DNA of 64,000 nucleotides from Filosporella fistucella (lineage: Eukaryota; Ascomycota; Leotiomycetes; Helotiales), in contig JAQJZZ010000010.1 of assembly GCA_030077755.1 (NCBI GenBank), positions 3,720,001 to 3,784,000 of the forward strand, in the 5' to 3' direction. The translations under genes were made by a program, and so were the position numbers. Below are positions 1 through 9,829 of this stretch, one piece after another. Every line of letters begins with the position of its first letter. Position 1 is the first letter of the stretch. Below the pieces are notes generated by a model. The model was not told where the DNA came from. It ran no database searches and saw only the letters and a program-made list of their open reading frames with translations.

Positions 1-971
1 TTTAGGGCATGCTGTCTTTCGGGTTTGTTTCCGTGTTTTGGCAGGCTGGGTGTTGTTGCGTGTTTGGGATGATGCTTTGCGTTTTGGGGGCATGGCGTGG
101 TGAGTTGAGGGTGCAACTGGGAGTTTGGAGGAACATGTGAGGTATAGAAATATATGAATTGTGAGAGGGGGGATGGAAACTTGAGTAGTACTTATCTACT
201 TAGTTCTTGATATGTAAACGTGGATCTGAAAAGGAGGAGAGAGGAGATGTTTACCTACGTCATAGGGGAGGTGGAATCGCGCTCAAACGCGCCATCACGT
301 GCTTGTCGTCATGAATGGAAGAGGAGTTCGGGAGATATAACTCTTAGAGTGAAATAGGCATACATCCATTCACTGACCCTATATGGTTGTCTCCTATTTC
401 CATACTATCTATCACACCTTGCTTAAAATCTCTCCTCTCTATGCATGTCTTTCTTCTTCACTTCACATAGCAATTTCGTCCCTTGACATATTCTTTGAAT
501 TGGAAATCCACGATACTCTTGTGCGCAAATCATCTGGCGTGAAGATGGACGCGGAGGAAGTGGACGAAGATGATGTCAAAGAACTATCCACTGTTGAAGT
601 TGGAGACAGGGCGTTATGGTTTTGGGATAGGAGGGGATGGGAGGGAGGTGGGTGAAAGACGACAAACAGACGGCAATCAGGGAACAGTACGGCAATCGAA
701 GCTGTTGATCTCATTTTCAAATTACAGAAAGCATTTGAGATTGACACAAGATATGGTTTACGAGCGAGACATTCTTCGTTCATCGGATTTTCCCAGTAAG
801 TTCTTGAGATTCCGCTTCCGGATCGCTTCATATTGTTCTCTGTAGAGGGCATTCCTGACATTACTCGCCCAATGTTTATTTCTAGCACAATGAAACCTGG
901 CTTTCCTTCCATTGACCTTGCGCCTATCATTTCTCGCATGTCTTCAATTTACTGATTATTTTATCGTCATC
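1..971. other. Intergenic / P450 upstream region, no supported gene
   Basis: There are open frames on both strands (463-939 minus, 383-655 plus), but neither resembles a known family and neither has convincing splice structure. The first 150 bases are G/T-rich. The segment probably holds the P450 promoter and the end of a neighbouring transcript outside the window. Confidence 0.5.
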
Positions 972-2879
972 ATGTTTCTTACGATACCATTTGAATGTTC
1001 GCTGTTGTTTTGTCAGGCTGTGGGTATTCTTGCCTCAATCGGAGTATTATTTGTAGGGTTTGTCTCTTGCAGATATGAAGAAAACTGAGCTGATAAGAGC
1101 AGAAACTATGTCAATATGGCTATCGCCTCACTCTCCATCCTCTGACAAAATACCCTGGACCTTTCTTGGCGAAACTTACGAGCTTGTATCCGTTATATCA
1201 TGCGTATATTGGGGATATGCATATTGATTTTGAGCGATGTCATAAGAAATACGGTACGTACTACGAACTCATTCTTCTTCCTTAATGATTGAGTGATGGC
1301 TTACTTGAATTGTGTCCAGGTAATTTTGTTCGCTATGGACCTGATTCTCTCATCGTTAACTCAACAACGGGGTTCAATGGTATGATTCCCTTCTCTTCAG
1401 AAATCGGATCTGACGGAGCTAGACATCTACTCTACCCACGCTAAAGTCAAGAAAGCGCAATCTTACGTCGCACATGGTCAAGGCAATATCCTTGGTCTAC
1501 GTGATAAAGTAGAGTATGCTCGAAAGAAGAAAATGTTTGCCCTTGGATTTTCCGACTCCGCGTTAAGGTTGCATGAGCCGAAGGTAATTGAGATTGTAGA
1601 TCTCTTCTGTGAAAAAATGGTTGAGGGCGTATCGAAAGGACAATGGTCAATGGAGAGGAATATGAGTCCTTGGTGTGAGTGCCGAGTTCACTCCTTTGCA
1701 AGACTATGAGGATAAGAGTTGATGATGTGCGGCGAACAGGCTTCTACCTCACCACCGATATCATGACCAAAGTGGTTTTTACAGCATGCTGGGATCTGGT
1801 GGCTTCAACAAAGAACCACGTTGTATTAAAAACTATTTCAACAGTTATGCGTCTCATAGGATGTGTCCACCAATCCTCGATATTGTACGAGTTCAGGATG
1901 ATTTTCTGTGTCCTCATCCTACCTCATCTATGGTGGAGCGCTCCATCTCTTGCTGGATACGCAGAGAGAATCATAGAGGAAAGGAAGAAAATTGAGGATG
2001 GATTGGGGGAAGGAGAGAAATTGAAGGATATTTTCTCCCATTACTCGGGTTTGGAAACAAAGGGTGGTGTTACGGCTCCGGTCCCGCGGCTAGAGGTCTT
2101 GACGAGTTCTGCTACGATGATTATCGGAGGTGAATTTTTTCCTGTTCATTCGAGAGAGGAATACTGACCGATAGGATCTTAGGCTCAGACACGGCATCCA
2201 GTTCCCTAGCAGCAACATTCTTCTACCTCTCCCGTTCTCCCTCTGCTTATGCCAAAGTTCGGGATGAGGTCCGAAATACTTTTCCCACTCTTGCCTCTAT
2301 CCGTGCCGGCCCCTTGCTTAACAGCTGTATCTATCTTCGCGCCGCCATTGACGAAGCACAACGTATGTCTCCCCTCGGTTGCCAGCCTCTCTGGCGGGAA
2401 GTCGAGTCCTCGGGTGCAGTCATAGATGGCGATTTTATACCAGCCGGCATCAACGTGGGAGCTGGCATGTATCGCTTGCATCACAACGAATCATTCTTTC
2501 CCGACCCATTCACATACAATATCGAGCGATGGATTCCTACTAATGATAGTCCCAACGAGAAAGCAAGAGTGAAAGGACTTCTGAAATCTTTTGCGCCGTT
2601 TAGTGCGGGCCCTAGAATGTGTATTGCGAAGAATTTTGCGGCTATGGAGTTATTGCTTACGATGGCGAATGTGTTTTGGAGATTGGATTTTGAGAGTACA
2701 GGGACGCTTGGAGAGGGGAGGAAGGGGCTTGGTGTTGGAAGGGAGAGGGAGGGAGAATTTCAGTTGAGGAGCTTTTTTACGAGTCGTATGGATGTGAGTT
2801 TCTTCCTATTGATTTCGAATAACGACTAATCGATTTCTAGGGACCCATGATCAGGTTTAAGAGAAGAGAAGATATCTGA
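972..2879 (+). CDS. Cytochrome P450 monooxygenase, 7 exons, 527 aa
   Basis: This is a heme-thiolate monooxygenase that would be anchored in the ER membrane. My model joins 972-1052, 1103-1253, 1320-1379, 1423-1674, 1740-2129, 2183-2793 and 2841-2879, and the phase holds through every junction. Exon 1 encodes a hydrophobic anchor. Exon 2 gives the usual proline-rich hinge (HPLTKYPGPFLAKL). Next come FVRYGPD in the N-terminal domain, the I-helix segment GSDTASSS, the ExxR motif as EAQR, and the heme loop FAPFSAGPRMCIAKNFA with its cysteine ligand. The residue two after the cysteine's neighbour is Ala where the consensus FxxGxRxCxG has Gly, a change tolerated in some P450s. The length is normal for fungal P450s. 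The substrate is unknown. It converges on a flavin monooxygenase whose stop lies 24 bp away, so the 3' UTRs must overlap. Exons 1 and 2 are the least certain part. Confidence 0.88.
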
Positions 2880-2903
2880 TGTGTTCGAACCTTTGTGTAT
2901 TCT

Positions 2904-4423
2904 CTAGACTGTAACTGCTGATTTCCCAGAGAATAGCGGGGTTATGTTCCCGGATTTTAGTTCTTTGGCCACCTGCGCAGACACTTCCTGCCATCGCTGT
3001 AATGTATCTGCTTCGGCGTCAAATGGATAAAGCCAGCGATTCTGTTCACCGTTAATTTTGTGGTCATGCTCCATGGCAGTCACTTACCCTCATCTTTATA
3101 TCTTCCGGATCTATCTCCACATCATCGTCCAGATTCTTCAATGCATTATGCCATCGATCTCTCAGATCCTCTCCATTGAGTTGTGATTTCCGAACTCGCT
3201 CAAAGCGAAGTTTCTCATATACTCGCGTCTGCCTAATCAGTATCTTTAGTTACATGCATTCTAGTCCAAGAACTTACTGCAAGTGCTACATTCTCCTTCC
3301 CAGCAAGCTTGAGGCATAATGCTAGAACGGCTGCACTCTCAGTAGCTTGTGAAGCACCTTGAGCACTTGTCGGCAAATGCGGGTGACAGCTATCTCCAAG
3401 CAACGCAATCTTATGGCTCCTACTGACCCAGCTCGGAATCGGATCCCTATAGCAAATCTTCCAATCCAAACAACTTTCTGTTTTCTTCACTGCTGCCGCA
3501 ATCCTCGGATCGCAATCTTCTACTAATCTCCTCACCTCATCCATATCTCCAGGTTGATACCAACTCTCTTTGATATCTTCCGTATCCTTATGAGTGATGA
3601 TCCAATTGAATTCATCTCCATCTCGCAGCGTGTTTTGCACGAGATGAACATCGTTCCCTATCCAGATGTTTACACATTCTTTTTCTACGAATTCTCGGCA
3701 GAGGGGGTCGGATTTGAGATAGGCTCCTTTGAAGTAAGCGCGGAAACAGGCGTAGCCGCTTGATTTGGGTTTGTCTTCGAAGCCGAGAACGAGTTCGCGG
3801 GCTGTGGATTTGATTCCTGTCTACATTTAATCATATATCTTAGAGACTTTTGAGTGGGAAAACATACCATCAGCAGCTACTATCACATCAGCTTTATGTA
3901 CTTCTCCATTGGCTAGTGTCAGTGAAGGCTCATCCTCGTCATAAGCCACCACCTCTCCACTCATCAGCATATCCTCAGCTTGAAAGGCCGTAACCAAAAC
4001 TTACATTACACCCCATCCTAATCTCTATCCCCAACTCCCTCACCCTTCTCAAAAACTCCTCATGATAATCGCCTCTATGACCAATATACCCCGCCATATC
4101 CATCAATGGCTGCTGTGCGAGCACTTTCCCATCTTTCCACCGTCTGATCTGCATCATCTCACTCTTATTCCCTATTTCTATCAGGCGATCATGCAGACCC
4201 CATCTCTGAAGGAGACGAAGAGCGTTTTCGCCTAGGCCGAGGGAGTCGCCTAGACGGAGGAATTGGGAGGCTTTTTCGAGGATGGTTACGTTGAAGCCTT
4301 GGTAGTGCATTGCCATTGCGGCTGCACAACCACCTAGACCGGCGCCGACTATTATTACTGCGATTGTTAGATCATTTATAATACCGAAGCAGATGTGTCA
4401 ATACCGTTCAAAGGTTCTGACAT
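2904..4423 (-). CDS. FAD-dependent monooxygenase, salicylate-hydroxylase-like, 424 aa
   Basis: This is a class A flavoprotein monooxygenase that would hydroxylate an aromatic ring using NAD(P)H and O2. My model joins, on the minus strand, 4423-4405, 4357-4012, 3959-3868, 3816-3278, 3228-3088 and 3041-2904. The N-terminus carries the dinucleotide fold GAGLGGCAAA, followed by ILEKA. The DG motif appears as VAADG. The second FAD motif is GDSCHPHLPTSAQGAS, close to GDACHPxxPxxAQG of salicylate 1-monooxygenases. The C-terminal part is short, as in that subfamily, not the three-domain phenol hydroxylase type. The intron at 4011-3960 uses a non-ideal GTGTAA donor; the better-looking donor at 4004 would leave a 31-nt intron, so that border is uncertain. 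With the vanillyl-alcohol-oxidase-type gene nearby, a role in phenolic acid breakdown or tailoring is plausible but unproven. Confidence 0.87.
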
Positions 4424-4636
4424 CCTCGAATAGCGTTTGTCACTTAAAGTGGTAATTGTGAGTCTGTAGGGAAAGGAAGTATCATGTGAGATCGATATGA
4501 GGGATTTGAGGTCACTTAGATAGTGCTATCTTGAAGTCATATTGCTAGAAGAATGAAGATCTCAGCAGGTAGAAAGTTCTATCTTAATCTATACTCAAAT
4601 AAAAGTCTCATATAATATTTCTCCAACTGGGTAGAC

Positions 4637-4705
4637 TACCCCGCCATCTCCCCGCAAGGGGGGAAAGTGCCCCACCACTGTACCCCTGATGGTCGGTAAA
4701 CCCCC
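4637..4705. promoter_or_regulatory. Shared promoter block, copy A
   Basis: It begins with a 15-bp sequence (TACCCCGCCATCTCC) that recurs exactly at 7575. A second patch, CGGTAAACCCCC at 4694-4705, matches 11 of 12 bases of the patch at 7629. The two patches are 57 bp apart here and 54 bp apart in copy B. It lies between the divergent FAD monooxygenase and DUF1989 genes. It could be a regulator site or a remnant of a small mobile element. Confidence 0.5.
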
Positions 4706-5008
4706 TTTTGTAATGTGGTCGCTCTTTCACACGAACAAGATTGAGGCTTGAGCTTGTTCAAATGTGAAAAATAAAGTGTAGGAGTCGTATTTTAATTGTC
4801 TCTGACCACGTTTCATTTTGTTAATATGGTATGTGACGAGGACGTGTAAAAAATTGAAAACTTGAAAAACATGCATGCCTCTTCAATTTCCTTGATTTAC
4901 AGCCAAGCTCAAGCGAGCTTCTTCTCATACCCCACTTCCGATATCTTTCGTAAAAGATGTCCTCTTCTTGTTTTATGAGTCAAGATATCTCAAGATACGA
5001 TTTTAGAC

Positions 5009-5611
5009 ATGTCAGGAACCATCACTGCCAAGTACGGCAAAGCAATCCAGCTTCCTGCCCATAAATCTATCAAGATCCATAACACACATGGCAACCAAGT
5101 CGTCGACACCTGGGCTGTCATAACCCCCAGTCCTCTCGTCAACCGATTATCATACATGAGCATGTCTCAAACACGCTCTGCTCTTCGCAAAGTTCGTCCT
5201 GCTGTTAATGATGCACTCGTCACAAATCACTGTCTACCCATCCTCACCTTGATCGAAGATACATCAGGTGGCACTCATGACACACTCTTTCCAGCTTGTA
5301 ATCCCCAGCGGTACGCACATCTTCAAGAACCGCATCGGTCATGTGCACAGAATTATCGAGAAGCGATGAAGGAGATCGGAATAGAGGTTCCGGAAGGAGA
5401 TGTCCCTGATCCGTTAAATTTGTTCATGAATGTTGTTGTTGATTGGGATGGTGCTGGAGAGATTGAGCTCCATGAGCCTTCGAGCGGGAAGGGGTCATAT
5501 GTGGTTTTACGTGCGGAGGTAGATTGTGTTGTTGTTTTGAGTGCTTGTCCCAATGATATTTCTTTGGTGAATGGGAAGAATTGTCGAGATGTTTTGTGGG
5601 AGATTTTGTAA
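5009..5611 (+). CDS. DUF1989 (urea-carboxylase-associated) family protein, 200 aa
   Basis: A single-exon gene of normal family length. Recognisable signatures are HDTLFPACNPQRY, HRSCAQNYREAM, DPLNLFMNV and SACPNDI, which place conserved Cys, His and Asn residues as in DUF1989 (PF09347). Bacterial members found beside urea/guanidine carboxylases include the CgdA/CgdB subunits of carboxyguanidine deiminase, so C-N hydrolysis of a carboxylated amidine-like group is the best-known activity in the family. Fungal copies often lie among secondary-metabolism genes and their substrates are mostly unknown. It is transcribed away from the FAD monooxygenase across a 585-bp gap that holds shared promoter block A. 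The start at 5009 is the first ATG of the open frame and gives a typical family N-terminus (MSGTITAKYGKAIQLPAHKS). Confidence 0.85.
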   Translation: MSGTITAKYGKAIQLPAHKSIKIHNTHGNQVVDTWAVITPSPLVNRLSYMSMSQTRSALRKVRPAVNDALVTNHCLPILTLIEDTSGGTHDTLFPACNPQRYAHLQEPHRSCAQNYREAMKEIGIEVPEGDVPDPLNLFMNVVVDWDGAGEIELHEPSSGKGSYVVLRAEVDCVVVLSACPNDISLVNGKNCRDVLWEIL

Positions 5612-5804
5612 CTGCCTTGATGTTATATTTTTTAGTTGTTGCTTCTCCATTGAATTTCTTTCAGGCTTAGACGAAATGCATTGAGTCGAATTAGCCTAAT
5701 TTGGAATTCCACCCTTAATTGCGATCCTCCAGAATGGCAATATCATCGAGAAAGCGACGACAGGGGCCTTCCGGAGACCTATACAAGGTATGTATGCCAT
5801 GTCT

Positions 5805-6353
5805 CTAGACAGCAATACCTTTTCTTGCGGAGTATCCTTCATATCCCTCCCCATACTTCTCAATCAACCGATTCATGATCTCCTGACACTAGTTTCATGT
5901 TTAGATTATGCCATATTTACTACAAAAGAGCACTCACATTGTTCGAAAGCGAAGATTGCCCGGATACAACGAAGATGCATGCATGTCGAAGTGAAGGCAG
6001 TACAATGGTCCATGGTCATCAAATTCCTCGGCGGGTTCAGAGATCTGAAAGTGCTTAACTTATTCATCAATATAAGACCTCGTCATCTTGTGTCTTGGGC
6101 AATGCCATGGACCAAGTTCGTCTGTTGATTGTCAGATTTCAGACGTGCAACATATTGTTACATTTTCAGAACAGGTGAGATTTGGCTTACACTCGTTGTG
6201 GGCGTAAAGAGGAGTGGCATCGAATATCATCGGAAGCTTGTTTACCATATCGACTGATGCGTTCCCATCCCACAGATCGCCATGCACCAGACTTGGAGTG
6301 ACAGATTTTTCACCTGTCTTAAGTGGTCGAATCAGTCGGGGAACGGCCTTTTG

Positions 6354-6450
<97 letters not shown>

Positions 6451-7050
6451 TCAAGATATTTCATCTCCTCATCTGGGTCTTGTGTATTCATCTCAGCTGC
6501 GAATATTCCCTGCATCCTCTCGTTAAAGCACTCTTCCCAAGTATTGCTGAGGGGAAACAGCTGAAAATTGTTTCCTCCAAATGTCTGAAATGCGAGACCA
6601 AACTTGCCATCTGGAGAGACTCCCCGTTTGTTCATTGCTGCCACAAGAGCCGGAAAATTTGCAACATCGGGAATATCGTTGCTCAACTCACGGAATTCGG
6701 TGACGAAGAAGTGTGCGCCTGGCATTTTTTCGTAGCTGCCCCAACCTATGGGCTTTACGACCATTTCGGGGATGACTTTATACAAGACACTCATTGCTTG
6801 GTTTTCCGAGCTGACCATCGCCCTGCCTTTTTCGCCTTTATGTACCTATATCATGCTGGTATGAGCCTCATTGTTCACCTAGTTCAGCTGTGTAGAGTAC
6901 AACCGAGCATACCGCCACGAAGTAATTTTCAGCTTCGCCATTGGCGTTCCTCGCAGCGATTTTGGCTGTGCGTACCCAGTATGACGCTCCATTTGAGGAG
7001 ATTCCGAGAACATTTGTGCCAGCTGGAAGCACTGTCTCGGTTTTAGCAAG
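5805..7050 (-). pseudogene. Fructosamine/ketosamine-3-kinase-like gene, apparently decayed
   Basis: The minus strand holds recognisable pieces of the fructosamine kinase family (PF03881), which phosphorylates glycated amines. These are VLPAGTNVLGISSNGASYWV near 7030-6970, then after an intron (6912-6846) the segment around GEKGRAM and THFF-like AHFFVTEFREL, the catalytic loop LVHGDLWDGN, and IFDATPLYAHNE. Further down come ELGPWHCPRHKM, FQISEP and LHFDMHASSLYPGNLRFRT. Decay is shown by an in-frame TAA at 6060-6062 inside the C-terminal helices, by a frame that does not join cleanly across the intron after HNE, by another frame problem at the last intron, and by a run of 32 Met codons inside the kinase domain. 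The 5' end was not resolved. If the gene is still expressed, it would be a truncated product. Confidence 0.7.
6354..6450. repeat. (CAT)32 trinucleotide microsatellite
   Basis: An uninterrupted CAT repeat of 97 bases. On the minus strand it encodes 32 consecutive methionines inside the fructosamine-kinase-like frame, between DEEMKYLE and KAVPRLIRPL, and it keeps that frame open. It explains the long His, Ile and Ser homopolymer frames on the plus strand, which are not genes. Confidence 0.97.
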
Positions 7051-7574
7051 GTAATTGAGCAGGAAGGGGATGAAGCAAGGAGCTAGTTGACATATTCCCT
7101 CAAAATTCTGGGACTGCTGGTGCCAGTAGCAATATTTGCCGATGCGTTTTATCTGCGATTGCTATAGCTGTGTTGCAGCCTTGTGTGGATACCATGGGAA
7201 GAGGATGGTTCTTCACCATGGTTGGAATTTGGGATGGGATGGGGTGCTTGATTATAGTTTACGTTTTAAGGAGATGGGCTTCTGACTGGAGGAAATCAAG
7301 ACTTATTAGAGATAGTGATTGAAAGATTTTGTTCTTGAGAAGAATTCTTCATCTATCCAACGTAGAACAGTCCCATCGTTTCCACTCCACCAAGTGCCAT
7401 CATCATGTGATGTTGTAAGCTCGTGATCAGAGCAGATATCTCACCTGAACCTTTTCCGAGGCTAAACACCTTCAATTATTCCGATTACACTATAGGATAT
7501 TAAAATAACTCATACTCCCTAAGTTGGATATGAGAATGCTAACGCTCACAGTTTTCAAGTGATGTGGGACTTTT

Positions 7575-7641
7575 TACCCCGCCATCTCCACACAGTACCC
7601 CGCGATTGCCACGGATTTCCATGAAGCCCGGAAAACCCCCC
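7575..7641. promoter_or_regulatory. Shared promoter block, copy B
   Basis: It repeats exactly the 15-bp sequence found at 4637-4651 and carries CGGAAAACCCCC from 7629, an 11 of 12 match to copy A. It lies 237 bp upstream of the vanillyl-alcohol-oxidase-type gene and also upstream of the decayed kinase gene on the other strand. Confidence 0.5.
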
Positions 7642-7812
7642 TGAGAAACTCATTGAGAAGCACTATCTTAGATTCGGATTTTACTATGAAAATGAAATCA
7701 GTTTCGAGCTGTTTTCTCCATATGCAAAATCTTGGATCTTTTGGGTATTGTTGATTGTAATTAGAAGCACTCAATTATATAGCTTTTCTGAGGTGAAAAC
7801 ACAAAATTCGCC

Positions 7813-9711
7813 ATGTCCGGAATCAAGGAGATACCTACCCTTGCTTCAAAGCACAGTGGCATCCCTTCAAGGCTCAAAAATGAAGCTAAAATTTCCAAAG
7901 ATAAAACGTATTCTCTCAAAACCTTACCAGATAGTAAGCCACGACAAAACTCCTTGAGACTTCCTCCGAATACAACCAGAGAAGCGTTCGATACAGCTAT
8001 CAAAGCTCTGATCGATTTGCTGGGACAAAATGGTGTAGAATTGAATGATGAACCATTGGTAGATGGATGGTACATGGAACATCCGTAAGCATTTTGAAAG
8101 TCACATAATGTTGTTGAAGAGGTTTAATTGGTCTCAGAAACACCCACGATGCATATCACATCATTTCTCAAGAAGAAATGGTTTGCTCCGCAATCGCATA
8201 CCCATCTTCTACCAAAGAAGTCCAGTCTATCGTTCGTTGGGCAAATCAATTTCGTATCCCAATCTGGCCTATTTCCATGGGCCGTAATCTTGGATATGGA
8301 GGGGCATCGCCTCGAGTCCCTGGCTCTGTTGTTGTGGATCTGGGAAGAAATATGAATAAAGTGTTGAAGATTGATGAGAATAATGCTACCTGTATGGTGG
8401 AGCCAGGCGTCTCGTATTTCAAATTGTACGAAGAAATTCAAAAGACCGAATTGCCTCTTTGGATCGATACGCCAGATCTTGGTGGAGGCAGTGTGTTGGG
8501 AAATGCAATAGATAGGGGTGTAGGGTAGGCTGCTTCTTTTACTATATTCTCCTGCACAAGACTAATAATATAGATATACACCGTACGGTGATCACTTTGG
8601 AAACCACTGCGGGATGGAAGTAGTACTACCAAACGGCGAACTTTTGCGAACGGGAATGGGTGCTTTACCAGGAAAAGATGACACCGATAACCCAACGTGG
8701 GAATCCTTTCAGCATGCTTATGGTCCTTCGATCGATGGCATTTTCAGTCAAAGTAATTTTGGGATTGTGACAAAGATGGGTTTTTGGCTCATGCCAGAAA
8801 CGGGACACCAATCATATATGATTACGTTTCCACGAGAGGATGACTTTGGGAAAATTGTTGATATCATTCGACCCCTTGCGTTGAAGAGGATATTAGGGAA
8901 TATCCCTCAGCTGAGACATGCGATTCAAGAGCTTGCTGTGACTGGCAAGCCGAGAACTGAGTGGTACAAAGGCTCTGGCAGGTTTACACGAGAAGCTGTA
9001 CGCGATGGAGTGAAAAAACTACCCGTTGGTGATATCTCTTGGGTTTTCTATGGTACCCAGTATGGGCATGCGCAATCCATTTCTTCACAATTATCCATTA
9101 TCAAGTCCGAATTCGCCAAAATTCCAGGGAGCAAATTCATGCTGCCCTCTGATCTCCCAGCAGACCACTACATCCACAGTCGTGTTTCGGTCTGTAGTGG
9201 TGTTCCTGTCCTGAAAGAGTTAGACTGGCTTAACTGGAAACCCAATGCTGCACATTTATTCTTTTCTCCTATCACACCGACAGATTCCAAGAATGCCAGG
9301 ACTATTCACAATATCGTTGATCGATTACACCAGAAATGGGGGTTCGACACATTCCCAACCATCTGTGTAGCAGGCAGAGAAATGCACTATATCGCTAATA
9401 TCGTATATGATCGTGCCGATGAGGATGAGAAACGGAGGGCGAGGGGGCTGATGAGAGAGATGATTGCAGCAGCAGCCGCTGAGGGGTTCGGAGAATACAG
9501 AACGCATTTGCTGTTTGCCGATCAAGTCGCAGAAACATATGGATGGAATGGAGGTGCGTTGAGAAAGTTTAATGAGAGTATCAAGGATGCACTTGATCCT
9601 AATGGCATCTTGGCTCCTGGTAGGAATGGCATTTGGCCAAAGTCATATAGGGGTAAAGGATGGGCGCTTGTCGGGGAAGGGGCTAGGCAGAGCGTGAAGG
9701 CGAAGATTTGA
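7813..9711 (+). CDS. Vanillyl-alcohol-oxidase-type FAD oxidase, 598 aa
   Basis: This enzyme would oxidise para-substituted phenols such as vanillyl alcohol or 4-alkylphenols with O2 as acceptor. The model joins 7813-8084, 8138-8524 and 8574-9711. Landmarks of the VAO family line up in order: GRNLGYGG (position of the phenol-binding Tyr108), the glycine-rich FAD segment DLGGGSVLGNA, TPYGDHFGNHCGME (the Asp170 region), FSQSNFGIVTKMG, GREMH (the His that carries FAD covalently) and GEYRTH (Tyr503-Arg504). All residues I associate with catalysis are kept, so the enzyme looks active. It is about 40 residues longer than Penicillium VAO, mostly at the N-terminus, and shows no signal peptide; VAO is peroxisomal or cytosolic in fungi. 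The product aldehyde could be a substrate for the aldehyde dehydrogenase at 28.9 kb, which is inference. Confidence 0.92.
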
Positions 9712-9829
9712 TGTAGTTATTATATTCATTTGAGATACAATACCATTTTCTGACTAGCTTCAATACATAATTCAATGAGCTATATCTTAACGGTTGAAGT
9801 ATATTTCTTCTTCAGTCAGTTTAAGCTAT

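Noticed and set aside
463..939. 158-aa minus-strand frame upstream of the P450
   Set aside because: No recognisable domain and low-complexity Ser runs. It may be chance.
4004..4011. Alternative donor GTAAGT at 4004 for the third FAD monooxygenase exon junction
   Set aside because: It would need a 31-nt intron to stay in frame, shorter than any other intron here; the GTGTAA donor at 4011 gives 52 nt and a better match to homologues.
6214..7046. Long plus-strand frames with poly-His, poly-Ile or poly-Ser
   Set aside because: They are shadows of the CAT microsatellite on the strand opposite the fructosamine-kinase-like gene; the rest of these frames has no family resemblance.
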